A stretch of 64,000 nucleotides of DNA from Methylobacillus rhizosphaerae (GTDB taxonomy: Bacteria > Pseudomonadota > Gammaproteobacteria > Burkholderiales > Methylophilaceae): the NCBI RefSeq assembly GCF_900187985.1, contig NZ_FZOA01000006.1:1-64000 (forward strand), in the 5' to 3' direction. The position numbers were made by a program, and so were the translations under genes. Positions 1 through 7,065 of the stretch are shown here, piece after piece. Every line of letters starts with the position of its first letter. Positions within the stretch are counted from its first letter, which is position 1. The notes under the pieces are model-generated. The model ran no database searches and was not told where the DNA came from. It saw only the letters and a list, made by a program, of their open reading frames with translations.

Positions 1-317
1 AGGTGCTAGTCCACTCAGATCAAGGTAGTCAGTTCAGCAGCTATGATTGGCAGGCATTTTTAAAAGCGCACCGTCTCAAACCTAGCATGAGCAGACGAGG
101 AAATTGCCACGACAATGCAGTCGCAGAAAGCTTCTTTCAATTGCTGAAGCGGGAAAGGATACGTCGGAAGATTTATGAGCATCGAGAAGCCGCCCGCCAA
201 GATGTATTTGATTACATCGAGATGTTTTATAACCCTAGGCGTCGACACAGTTTCAATAATGGCCTATCGCCAGTAGAGTATGAAAAGCGTTATTTCGAGG
301 GGCTGGAGACTGTCTAG
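1..317 (+). CDS. IS3-family transposase OrfB, C-terminal part (partial)
   Basis: DDE/RNase H-fold transposase that catalyses strand transfer of the element. The visible 104 codons hold the second catalytic Asp (HSDQGSQ) and the catalytic Glu (NAVAESFF) with exactly 35 residues between them, the D(35)E spacing of this family, followed by the usual C-terminal FYNPRRRHS and LSPVEYE motifs. The reading frame is open at the window's left edge, so the GTG at position 3 is an internal Val, not a start. The stop lies within the terminal inverted repeat, as is common in IS3 elements. Confidence 0.92.
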   Translation, partial: VLVHSDQGSQFSSYDWQAFLKAHRLKPSMSRRGNCHDNAVAESFFQLLKRERIRRKIYEHREAARQDVFDYIEMFYNPRRRHSFNNGLSPVEYEKRYFEGLETV

Positions 318-335
318 AATAGTAGGGGCGATTCA
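1..335 (+). mobile_element. IS3-family insertion sequence, right end
   Basis: This is the 3' part of an IS3-family element: the transposase C-terminus followed at 311-335 by a terminal inverted repeat ending GGGGCGATTCA, the right-end form typical of the group. The left end and orfA lie outside the window, so neither completeness nor the target duplication can be judged. Seen: transposase frame and terminus. Inferred: family assignment from the DDE region and terminus. Confidence 0.85.
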
Positions 336-401
336 GTGAGCGTTATGGCAATGGCACTGAGAGCTTCCTTATAGAGCATTGGCTTTAAGAAGTTGTTTAT
401 T

Positions 402-425
402 TTCGTAGTCAAACTACGAATTTTT
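402..425 (+). terminator. Rho-independent terminator downstream of the IS
   Basis: Eight-base arms TTCGTAGT (402-409) and ACTACGAA (413-420) with a 3-nt loop are followed by five T on the + strand. It would stop rightward transcription leaving the insertion sequence before it runs antisense into the toxin gene. In the other orientation there is no U-tract. Confidence 0.6.
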
Positions 426-473
426 CATCCGGTCTTCTCTACATCCATGGCAAAGGCCCGAGGCTGTATGCTG

Positions 474-1427
474 TCATAAACGAGTAATGTGTTTCTGGAT
501 GCGGGCAAGGATTTCATCAAACGGAACCTGCCCAGCGTAGTAGAGCGCGGCGGTTTCCTGATACTTACCTTCGTACAGTTCGCGTACTTGGGGGTTGTTC
601 AGCACAAATGCCTCATTGCTGGCGATGTCCAGGTTGTCACCGGCCCTGAAGCGGACTGCTTTCCTGTCGTAGTATTCCTCTGTGCCAATAAACGCAAGCA
701 CCTCTGGGCTATCTAGCAGGCAATACAGGTCGTAATAGTGCCGGAGAAAATTCTTTGGAAACGCTGCACTTTGCTGTTGCTGACGGAACTTGGTAGAAAC
801 AGTTTGCAGTTTCTCTACAAAGGTATAGGCCGGACTATAACAGGGGACGTCAATGGCACGATTATCAATAACATCCACATGGCTTGACTGCGCAGCATCC
901 ATGGCCCAGGAGGAAATGGTGCATGGCATATTGGGGGCTGTGTCATCAAACCCGACCTCCAGCAGCACACCTGCCTTGATGCCTGGAATATGCTCCATAT
1001 GCGATTGATAGTTCAGTCGAATACCTGCGCTGCGGAATTTTTCATCATCGAATTCCTGATCCCGCTCAATTGAAATCAGACCAGGTATCTGTATCTTGGA
1101 GGCAAGCCATTCAAAGAACTGCCTGCGGGATTCGATGTGGGTGGGCTTGTCGTGGTTTTTGCCGGACATGACATGCTGGTCTTCCGGGGGAAGGATATGG
1201 ATGTCGATATCTTCGGAGAACCGATCGATGAGCCGGAAACCCTTGGATAGCGAGGTGCCTCCTTTAAGCTCGAACTGCCAATCCTCCTGTTGTAGCCCCC
1301 AAAGGCAGTGCATGATCCAGTAGTCCTTTTCAATCAGGCTCGGATCGATCTGGTGGCGCTCCCCCAGAATACGCAATAGGTCAGGAAAGTCCTGCCGGTC
1401 ATGCAGGAAACTGGCAGCCCTATTCAT
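474..1427 (-). CDS. AbiEii/AbiGii-type nucleotidyltransferase toxin
   Basis: 317-aa nucleotidyltransferase-fold protein of the AbiEii/AbiGii (DUF1814) family. These act as toxins of type IV toxin-antitoxin or abortive-infection modules; characterised relatives transfer nucleotides to RNA targets. The N-terminal third carries the signature KGGTSLSK followed by SEDIDIHI, matching the family's Gly-Ser and metal-binding Asp motifs. It is the second gene of a two-gene operon and its start overlaps the antitoxin stop by 4 bp (ATGA), implying translational coupling. It sits between an IS end and a tRNA-fragment junction, i.e. in acquired DNA. Role in phage defence is inferred from the family only. 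Confidence 0.88.
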   Translation of the reverse strand: MNRAASFLHDRQDFPDLLRILGERHQIDPSLIEKDYWIMHCLWGLQQEDWQFELKGGTSLSKGFRLIDRFSEDIDIHILPPEDQHVMSGKNHDKPTHIESRRQFFEWLASKIQIPGLISIERDQEFDDEKFRSAGIRLNYQSHMEHIPGIKAGVLLEVGFDDTAPNMPCTISSWAMDAAQSSHVDVIDNRAIDVPCYSPAYTFVEKLQTVSTKFRQQQQSAAFPKNFLRHYYDLYCLLDSPEVLAFIGTEEYYDRKAVRFRAGDNLDIASNEAFVLNNPQVRELYEGKYQETAALYYAGQVPFDEILARIQKHITRL

Positions 1428-2047
1428 GCGGCTGAGCCTTGTTGTTCGGCAGTCTGCCAGCGCTTCATCAAACGCTTGGTGGCGGCTGAACCATATTGCT
1501 CCAGTGATTTCTGGAGTTTCTGTCGATCAAAAGAGGCAAGCTTACGCTGGGCTGCTGCTAGGATGCTCCCCCTATCCTCAGCAAGATCATCCAGATTGTT
1601 AAGCATATCGACCAGCAGATACTCCGGTGTGACCTGATGAGGGCGCGGAAATCTGGGTTTCATTCGAAACTCATAACGCCGGCGCTCCAGGACGAACTCT
1701 CCATGGCGCTTGTGGTTGTAGACCACGGTTTTGTTATAGAGCTGAGTGGTCCCAAGACGCAATGAGTTGTATACGCTGGGGTTAAAGCTCAGGAAGTTCT
1801 TGTCCTTCAGGAAAGCCGCCAGTAGCTCATTCTCATCGGGTGGGACTTCGCCAAAAACATTTTTTTTGGGTTTGTAGTACAAGCCCTGTGCAAGCTTGTG
1901 CAGGGCGCCTTGGTCGACGAGCTGGCGCAACTCACGATCCACACTTGTGGAGTATGGTGCGAGGTCTTCGCGGCGATACACCTTGCCAGCCCGGACATGT
2001 TGGGCCAGTAATGTCGCCTTGGATTGTGATGATGCACGCGCTTTCAT
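1424..2047 (-). CDS. AbiEi-like antitoxin / winged-helix transcriptional regulator
   Basis: 207-aa protein of the AbiEi/DUF6088 type, the usual partner of AbiEii toxins. The first 65 residues look like a winged helix (YRREDLAPYSTSVDRELRQL, then a wing-like LHKLAQGLYYKPK); the rest is the antitoxin-type C-terminal region. Family antitoxins bind inverted repeats at their own promoter and repress the operon, which fits the palindrome just upstream at 2078-2095. The 4-bp overlap with the toxin gene supports one bicistronic unit. Exact subfamily is uncertain. Confidence 0.75.
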   Translation of the reverse strand: MKARASSQSKATLLAQHVRAGKVYRREDLAPYSTSVDRELRQLVDQGALHKLAQGLYYKPKKNVFGEVPPDENELLAAFLKDKNFLSFNPSVYNSLRLGTTQLYNKTVVYNHKRHGEFVLERRRYEFRMKPRFPRPHQVTPEYLLVDMLNNLDDLAEDRGSILAAAQRKLASFDRQKLQKSLEQYGSAATKRLMKRWQTAEQQGSAA

Positions 2048-2362
2048 GAATGATTTCTCATTAATATTTCATGCAATATGATAACACTTTATCATTTTAG
2101 TTCATAGTGTTATTGGCGCACCCCTTGTCACAGGAGTTTATCTCAGAGGGGGTCTTCTTCTTGCGTCCTCCACATCTGAATCGCTTGTCAGTACTAGTCA
2201 TTTTCGAGTACTTTTGAAATACTGTTTCTCGAACTCTACTGTAGGGAAACCGTCACAAAACATGCCGTAAATCATTAATAATACGGTTAAATACAGCTAA
2301 AAATAAAACATGCAGGCGTTGTAAGTTAATGATAAATAATAACTAAAAATTTATATTCGCCC
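2048..2362. other. Non-coding island edge, AT-rich
   Basis: After the operator, about 260 bp up to the tRNA fragment hold no credible ORF, and the A+T content is visibly above that of the flanks, especially 2260-2355. This is typical of the terminal spacer of an integrated element. No integrase gene is seen here; it would be expected near the other junction, outside the window. Confidence 0.5.
2078..2095 (-). promoter_or_regulatory. Candidate antitoxin operator (inverted repeat)
   Basis: Perfect 7-bp arms ATGATAA and TTATCAT separate a 4-bp centre, 31 bp upstream of the antitoxin start in AT-rich DNA. Position and symmetry suit autoregulation by the winged-helix antitoxin. A related half-site (AGTGTTAT) follows at 2106-2113. 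No binding evidence exists; this is inferred from position. Confidence 0.5.
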
Positions 2363-2407
2363 CTACGAACCAAGGGGTCAGGAGTTCGAATCTCTTCGGG
2401 CGCACCA
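2363..2407 (+). pseudogene. 3' fragment of tRNA-Arg(ACG): att site / island junction
   Basis: The 45 bp run from the anticodon loop (CTACGAA, anticodon ACG) through the 3' anticodon stem, variable loop, T arm (TTCGAAT loop) and acceptor strand CGGGCGC to an encoded A-CCA end. The 5' half (acceptor, D arm, 5' anticodon stem) is absent: the bases upstream cannot pair. Tyrosine-recombinase islands that enter a tRNA gene leave exactly this remnant at their distal end. The native terminator still follows immediately. Confidence 0.85.
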
Positions 2408-2411
2408 TTTT

Positions 2412-2439
2412 AAACGGCTTCCAACAGGAAGCCGTTTTT
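2412..2439 (+). terminator. Rho-independent terminator of the disrupted tRNA-Arg
   Basis: Ten-base arms AACGGCTTCC (2413-2422) and GGAAGCCGTT (2427-2436) with loop AACA run into a T-tract. It starts a few bases after the tRNA CCA end, so it is the original tRNA terminator left in place by the integration. Confidence 0.85.
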
Positions 2440-2529
2440 CATTTCTGCGCCCTATGCAGAACGATACACCGCCCACTTCCAGAAACAGCATGCTGCCCAG
2501 CTTCAGCTGTATCCTATTCCATCACCATA

Positions 2530-2565
2530 TAGGAAATTTCCTACAAAAATTTCCACACTTCCTAC
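2530..2565 (+). promoter_or_regulatory. Inverted TTTCCTA heptads plus half-site upstream of the 77-aa gene
   Basis: A perfect 14-bp palindrome TAGGAAATTTCCTA (2530-2543) is followed by another TTCCTAC (2559-2565). TTTCCTA inverted heptads resemble binding sites of BvgA/EvgA-type (NarL-family) response regulators. The palindrome centre lies about 52 bp before the -10 hexamer, a typical activator position. The same layout recurs at 6054-6121. Confidence 0.45.
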
Positions 2566-2588
2566 AGAGCATATAGGGCATTCACGCT

Positions 2589-2594
2589 TATAAT
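2589..2594 (+). promoter_or_regulatory. Likely -10 hexamer (TATAAT) of the 77-aa gene
   Basis: A perfect TATAAT lies 38 bp before the start codon. No good -35 hexamer stands 17 bp upstream (AGAGCA), which fits activator dependence through the upstream palindrome. Confidence 0.5.
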
Positions 2595-2632
2595 TCTCAC
2601 AATCAACACTAGATACTTGTCAGGAGCACGCA

Positions 2633-2866
2633 ATGGGTCACAACATCGAACAGTCCATCCATGATCTCCAGCATAGTATTGAGGTATTGCAGGCGTTGAA
2701 GGAGGAAATTGAAACCAGGCTCAGCGTTCTGACAGTAGAGGAAGTGCTGGGTGTTATTGCTCGGCAGATCCATGCTGCCAGTCAGCAAAAGCATTCTTTT
2801 TCTCTGGCAAAGAAGCTGGACGCCCATCTTCCTGATCCATTCAGGGCTCCCTTGGTCAATACCTGA
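2633..2866 (+). CDS. Small hypothetical protein, 77 aa
   Basis: Not recognised. A soluble, largely helical 77-aa protein: the first 35 residues have a heptad-like hydrophobic pattern (IEQSIHDLQHSIEVLQALKE) suggesting a short coiled coil or helical hairpin. There is no signal peptide or membrane segment. A Shine-Dalgarno AGGAG lies 7 bp before the ATG, a TATAAT box and a palindromic operator stand upstream, and a strong terminator follows, so it looks like a complete monocistronic gene. The next gene is convergent. Confidence 0.7.
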   Translation: MGHNIEQSIHDLQHSIEVLQALKEEIETRLSVLTVEEVLGVIARQIHAASQQKHSFSLAKKLDAHLPDPFRAPLVNT

Positions 2867-2882
2867 ATATCCACCCAATAAA

Positions 2883-2904
2883 AAAGCCGGGATAACCCGG
2901 CTTT
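2883..2904. terminator. Bidirectional terminator between convergent genes
   Basis: Arms AAAGCCGGG (2883-2891) and CCCGGCTTT (2896-2904) with a 4-nt loop lie between the 77-aa gene (+) and the sorbosone-dehydrogenase-like gene (-). The A-run on the left gives a U-tract for leftward transcripts; the rightward tail is short. Confidence 0.75.
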
Positions 2905-2919
2905 CAAGACTGCTTCCGC

Positions 2920-4851
2920 TTATTTCACCGGCAGATAAACCAGCTCACCTGCTTTCATATCAGGCATCAGGATAAAACGGCCATCCACTGTCACACTGAT
3001 ATCGGCAGAGGACTGATGCCCCTCGCTAATCAGTTGTGGCGTGGCACGAGGATCTGTCAGCTGCCAGACTTTCCCACCAGCCCAGTCACTGATGTATAAC
3101 ACGCCATCAGTATCGCGCACCAAGCCGTCTGCACCACCAAAGCCCTGATTGAGCAAGGTAACTGCCGCGGTCTTACCTGCATAATTGACCTGGAACAGCT
3201 TGCCACTGCCGAAATCGGCTACCAGTAATTGATTGACGCCATCCAGCAGCAACCCATTCGGGCGCTTAATGCCAGATTTCTCATTGACCAACTGGCGTAT
3301 CTTGCCTGCAGGGGAAATCTGGTAGATAGCCGCATGTTTGCCATTATCATCTCCGCTATCGGATACATAGACATTGCCCAAGCCATCAATTTCGATGTCA
3401 TTCAGGAACACGGGGATGGATGGAAAATCAGAAGGCTTGGCGATGACTGTCTTGCTGCCATCCAGGCCGATTTTCACGACTTGATCCACATCTGCCACAT
3501 ACAACTGGTTATTGAACAGATCCATTCCCTTGGGGTCATTCAACCCATCTGCCAGTGTCTGGCGGCTGCCATCTGTGTTGATAATGGTAATCTTGCCGTC
3601 ACCGTTCTTGCCGAACTCGCCGATTTCCGAGACAAAGAGGCGACCATCAGGATGCGCCACTACAGATTCAGGCATCGCCAGCCCAGTTACTTTACCTGCC
3701 CCCTTAGCGGCAGGCGCAGTAGTTTTCTGGCCGTAACTGACACGGTAGATCACGCCACTGTAATCATCGGATACCAGCAAGGAGCCGTCATTCAACTGCA
3801 GCACATCGGTAGGCCGTCCCCAGGCAGCACCGTCATTCAGCCAGCCATCAATGAACACTTCTGTCGCCTTGGGTTTGTGGTTTTCATCAAACACCACACG
3901 CATGAGCTGATAGCCCACCGGTTGGCTGCGGTTCCATGAACCATGCTGGGCCACAAAGGCATTACCCTGATATTCAGCGGGAAATTGCTTGCCGGTATAA
4001 AACTTGAAACCAAGATTGGCGCTATGAGCCTGGAATTCGACTACAGGCGGCGTCACACTCTGTGGAGGTTGCTTGTTCTGCCAGTCTACCGGCCGCGCAT
4101 CACGCCCGCCAAAATAAGGAAAACCAAAATGCTGACCAGCCTTGGGAGCTGCGTTCATCTCATCATGCGGGATATCATCCCCCATCATGTCCATGCCGTT
4201 ATCGGTAAAATGCAACACCCCTGTCCCGGGCTGGAAATCCATGCCAACTGAGTTCCTGACACCCTTGGCAAACACTTCGACATTTTTCCCATCCGGGTCC
4301 ATGCGCAGGATACTGGCCTCCACTCCCTGTGGATCACAGATATTGCAAGGCGCACCAACGGTGACATACAGCTTCTTGTCAGGACCGTAGGCAATATAGC
4401 GCCAGCCATGGTGGGACTTGTTGGGCAGCTTATCGTAAATGACCTCGCGCATATCCTTGAATGGCAAGGACAGATCAAAATCAGGGGCTGCATAACGCGC
4501 AATGCGATTCTGCTCAGCCACATATAAATTGCCATCGATCATTGCAACGCCATTGCCGACCGAGAGGTCATCCAGGATCGTGACCACCTGGTCTGCCTTG
4601 AAATCCTTATTCTTATCCACAACAGCGTACACTTTGTTGCCACGCGTACCGACATATACAGTGCCATTGGTACCCAATGCCATCTGGCGTGCGCCTGGCA
4701 CCTCCGCATACACCTCGACATTGAAGCCCGCTGGCACCTTCAGCTTATCGAGATTGGCCTGTACATCGGCTATATCTGCATAGCTGCTCATGGCAGCACC
4801 GCCCAGAACCGAACCAAGCAGCACCCCCATGGCGCGCAATTGAATTTTCAT
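2920..4851 (-). CDS. Sorbosone/PQQ-dependent sugar dehydrogenase-like protein with NHL/SMP-30-type second half
   Basis: 643-aa exported protein. Residues 1-25 form a signal peptide (cleavage near SSYADIA). The first ~370 residues match the sorbosone dehydrogenase/soluble glucose dehydrogenase beta-propeller family, periplasmic PQQ enzymes oxidising aldoses or aldehydes, with the typical NSVGMDFQPGTGVLHFTDNG and HHGWRYIAYGPD stretches. A Thr/Ala/Lys linker (about 375-385) joins it to a second propeller of NHL/SMP-30 type (repeated blades such as DGLVRDTDGVLYISDWAGG). The two-propeller build is longer than classical sorbosone dehydrogenases. It is divergent from an AraC-type regulator that may control it. 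Substrate unknown. Confidence 0.75.
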   Translation of the reverse strand: MKIQLRAMGVLLGSVLGGAAMSSYADIADVQANLDKLKVPAGFNVEVYAEVPGARQMALGTNGTVYVGTRGNKVYAVVDKNKDFKADQVVTILDDLSVGNGVAMIDGNLYVAEQNRIARYAAPDFDLSLPFKDMREVIYDKLPNKSHHGWRYIAYGPDKKLYVTVGAPCNICDPQGVEASILRMDPDGKNVEVFAKGVRNSVGMDFQPGTGVLHFTDNGMDMMGDDIPHDEMNAAPKAGQHFGFPYFGGRDARPVDWQNKQPPQSVTPPVVEFQAHSANLGFKFYTGKQFPAEYQGNAFVAQHGSWNRSQPVGYQLMRVVFDENHKPKATEVFIDGWLNDGAAWGRPTDVLQLNDGSLLVSDDYSGVIYRVSYGQKTTAPAAKGAGKVTGLAMPESVVAHPDGRLFVSEIGEFGKNGDGKITIINTDGSRQTLADGLNDPKGMDLFNNQLYVADVDQVVKIGLDGSKTVIAKPSDFPSIPVFLNDIEIDGLGNVYVSDSGDDNGKHAAIYQISPAGKIRQLVNEKSGIKRPNGLLLDGVNQLLVADFGSGKLFQVNYAGKTAAVTLLNQGFGGADGLVRDTDGVLYISDWAGGKVWQLTDPRATPQLISEGHQSSADISVTVDGRFILMPDMKAGELVYLPVK

Positions 4852-4963
4852 CGTGATCTCCTTTTCATCAACGTTTTCATAATATTGCCAGTGTATTGAA
4901 CCTTAATGCCGGAATAAATGCACAAAGCTCGCCATCTATTGCCTATTTATATTTAAATCTCTC

Positions 4964-4980
4964 TTATTTTGCTAAAATAA
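4964..4980. promoter_or_regulatory. Inverted repeat in the divergent promoter region
   Basis: Perfect 7-bp arms TTATTTT and AAAATAA around GCT lie 34 bp before the AraC-type gene and 113 bp before the divergent dehydrogenase. It could be an operator for the regulator or part of an AT-rich core promoter. Inferred from symmetry and position only. Confidence 0.3.
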
Positions 4981-5013
4981 AGCATATTTCAAAGCCTAAT
5001 TATAAATAAACAC

Positions 5014-5970
5014 ATGATTAATCAAGATTGCTGGCAGGCACACGATCGTCACAACATGATGGCGCTACTCAGGAAATTGACGCCTGCGGAAGGTTTCACA
5101 CCTACTATGCTTGATGACGTCAAGCTCATGCGCTGGAACCGTTATCTTCCTCGCAACCCGGTACTGTATGAGCCGAGTATCGTCGTCGTCTGCTCAGGCC
5201 AGAAGATCGGCTATCTTGGCCAACAGGTATTCCATTACAATCCTCAACACTTTCTCGTACTGTCCATCCCCTTGCCTTTCGAGAGCGAAACCATTGCTTC
5301 TGAGGAAGAGCCCCTGCTTGCCATCTCGATCCGCATCAACATCTCCATACTCTCAGAGCTGATCATGGTGCTGGATCAAGATACGGGACACAATCCCAGC
5401 ACGCACTCGCATGGCATCGTTTCCACCCCGCTGGATTGCAAACTGTCCAACGCCGTATTGCGTTTGCTGCAAAGCCTGGACTCTGCCACCGATACCGCCA
5501 TTCTTGGCAATGCCATCATCCGGGAAATTCATTATCGGGTCTTGACCAGCGACCAAGGAAAGTCCATCCGCGCCTTGCTGACCCAACAGAACCACTTCCG
5601 GAAAATAGGGAAAGCATTACGCCGGATCCACAGTGAATATTCCCAGACCCTGAGTGTGCCACAGCTGGCAGCAGAAACCGGGATGAGCATTGCGGCATTC
5701 CATGCCAGTTTCAAGGCGGTCACGGCCACATCCCCCATGCAGTATCTCAAGACAACACGCCTGCACAAAGCCCGCCTGATGTTGCAAGATGGTATGACTG
5801 CTACCCAGGCTTCATCCAGGGTTGGATATGAAAGTGCCTCGCAATTCAGCCGGGAATTCAAGCGCCTATTTGGCAGGACACCTGTCGAGGATGCCGCAGC
5901 GCTAAAGCAATCACTCATTACCATGCCATATGAATCTCCGCCATATATCGCTCTGCATCAGCCATCCTAG
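5014..5970 (+). CDS. AraC-family transcriptional regulator (AraC_N type)
   Basis: 318-aa regulator. Residues ~20-180 match the AraC_N (PF06719) sensory domain (LYEPSIVVVCSGQKIGYLG; YNPQHFLVLSIPLPFESET), and residues ~205-300 form two helix-turn-helix motifs (SVPQLAAETGMSIAAFHASF and ATQASSRVGYESASQFSREF, then FGRTP). Family members usually activate an adjacent, often divergent gene in response to a small molecule such as an aldehyde. The divergent partner here is the sorbosone-dehydrogenase-like gene, making an aldehyde or sugar signal plausible. Start: first ATG of the frame, without a strong ribosome binding site. Confidence 0.88.
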   Translation: MINQDCWQAHDRHNMMALLRKLTPAEGFTPTMLDDVKLMRWNRYLPRNPVLYEPSIVVVCSGQKIGYLGQQVFHYNPQHFLVLSIPLPFESETIASEEEPLLAISIRINISILSELIMVLDQDTGHNPSTHSHGIVSTPLDCKLSNAVLRLLQSLDSATDTAILGNAIIREIHYRVLTSDQGKSIRALLTQQNHFRKIGKALRRIHSEYSQTLSVPQLAAETGMSIAAFHASFKAVTATSPMQYLKTTRLHKARLMLQDGMTATQASSRVGYESASQFSREFKRLFGRTPVEDAAALKQSLITMPYESPPYIALHQPS

Positions 5971-6053
5971 ATATCTGGTCATAAAAGCAGCATGAGACCA
6001 ACCATTAACCGCAAGACTGTCTACTCCGCGTGGAAGAAACCAGTTAACCATAG

Positions 6054-6121
6054 GTAGGAAAATTCCTACATCAAGATAGGAAGAATCAGGCTGACGCTCT
6101 GTAATCAATTCTTCATATGAT
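6054..6121 (+). promoter_or_regulatory. Palindrome and -10 element upstream of the SRAP-like gene
   Basis: Arms GTAGGAA (6054-6060) and TTCCTAC (6063-6069), an extra half-site ATAGGAA (6076-6082) and a -10-like TATGAT (6116-6121). Distances from palindrome centre to -10 (about 54 bp) and from -10 to ATG (39 bp) nearly equal those of the 77-aa gene promoter. The -35 region is poor. This suggests a common activator of the NarL/BvgA type. Confidence 0.45.
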
Positions 6122-6160
6122 TTGCCTAGAATGCAGTTCACCATATTCAAGGATGTCATC

Positions 6161-6586
6161 ATGTGTAGAGGCGTAAAAGTCACAGACCACACCGGTACTG
6201 AAAAACATATCGTATTTCCCCATCCCCAGGCAGCCCTGCCCATCCAACATGCCAATGGCAAAACCAAGTGGATCCGCTGGGGAAACAACCTGGAAGAAAA
6301 GGAAGGCGGTTTTTTCATCGGCGGTTGGGCGCGACAAGCCTCCCTGGAACAAGGCAAATGGGACAAGCTCAAGCCTGAGCCAGTTGACTTGATTGTTGAT
6401 GAATTCCTTAGCCGTGACCCTGAGCGCAATGCGCACTGGATTGATATTCCTGCGGGCCATGTCATCAAGGGCATCATTGCCACACACCATGACGAACGCC
6501 GGGTATATGTGATCACGACAGAGCCTCCTGAAGAATACGCCTGGATGGAGGATCGCTGGCCGCTGATCGCCCCCCTCCAACAATAA
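6161..6586 (+). CDS. Short SRAP-like (YedK/HMCES-type) protein
   Basis: 141-aa protein, start chosen at the ATG preceded by AAGGA with 8-bp spacing; it then begins Met-Cys-Arg-Gly. SRAP proteins (E. coli YedK, human HMCES) use the Cys exposed after Met removal to crosslink abasic sites in single-stranded DNA. Supporting features: Cys2, an IRWGN segment like the family's RWG, GGWARQAS where NARxET is usual, and a C-terminal YVITTEPPEEYAWMEDRWPL resembling ILTT..N..xxxIHDRMPVIL. The His of HDR is Glu here and the Asn/Glu catalytic motifs are not clear, so it is short and divergent. Function is inferred. Confidence 0.5.
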   Translation: MCRGVKVTDHTGTEKHIVFPHPQAALPIQHANGKTKWIRWGNNLEEKEGGFFIGGWARQASLEQGKWDKLKPEPVDLIVDEFLSRDPERNAHWIDIPAGHVIKGIIATHHDERRVYVITTEPPEEYAWMEDRWPLIAPLQQ

Positions 6587-6604
6587 TAAGTAACAGATGA
6601 CATT

Positions 6605-6635
6605 AAAAAAGCCTGGTCACCCGCCAGGCTTTTTT
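6605..6635. terminator. Bidirectional terminator
   Basis: Twelve-base arms AAAAAAGCCTGG and CCAGGCTTTTTT with a 7-nt loop separate the convergent SRAP-like gene (+) and the 113-aa gene (-), with U-tracts in both directions. Confidence 0.85.
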
Positions 6636-6649
6636 AACATACACCATTC

Positions 6650-6991
6650 TTATGATGCGTCTCCTGATACGTGGCAGTATTGCGCTACATCATTGCCCGC
6701 CTCGCTGAACCTCGGCTCCTCGTCCTGATATATCTCGACTACAAAATCCCGTGGATACCCATAGTTGCCATCGGCATCCTTGACCAGGTACTGACCGCAT
6801 ACCACACTCATCTTGCCATGCTGGACCTCCTGCAGATTTTCGAACTTGGCAGTCTCAGGATTCTCAATCTGCTGTAGAGCAGCGGCCTTGGCTGCATCAA
6901 TCCCTTTACCATCCAGCATCCGGATCTGAGTAAATGCCACCCAAACCAAGATCAATACCAGAACCATAACAAACAGTTTCGATCTGGACAT
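6650..6991 (-). CDS. Membrane-anchored hypothetical protein, 113 aa
   Basis: Not recognised by name. Residues 5-23 form one hydrophobic helix (KLFVMVLVLILVWVAF), so the ~90-residue remainder is probably periplasmic. That part has two Cys (in VVCGQYLV and QYCHVSG) that could form a disulfide, and a KFENLQEV...YPRDFVVEIYQDEEPRF pattern resembling small beta-rich domains. AAAGAGGT precedes the ATG with suitable spacing. It lies in a run of leftward small envelope genes. Confidence 0.65.
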   Translation of the reverse strand: MSRSKLFVMVLVLILVWVAFTQIRMLDGKGIDAAKAAALQQIENPETAKFENLQEVQHGKMSVVCGQYLVKDADGNYGYPRDFVVEIYQDEEPRFSEAGNDVAQYCHVSGDAS

Positions 6992-7065
6992 ACGAACACC
7001 TCTTTCTTCTTGTTACCAACATATTCATTTCACAACGTGATCTGGGCTGTAATCCCGGGCACTCA

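Noticed and set aside
2351-2366. Resemblance of TCGCCCCTAC beside the tRNA fragment to the IS terminus at 311-335
   Set aside because: Ten shared bases, no transposase gene or target duplication next to it; most likely chance overlap with the tRNA sequence CTACGAACC.
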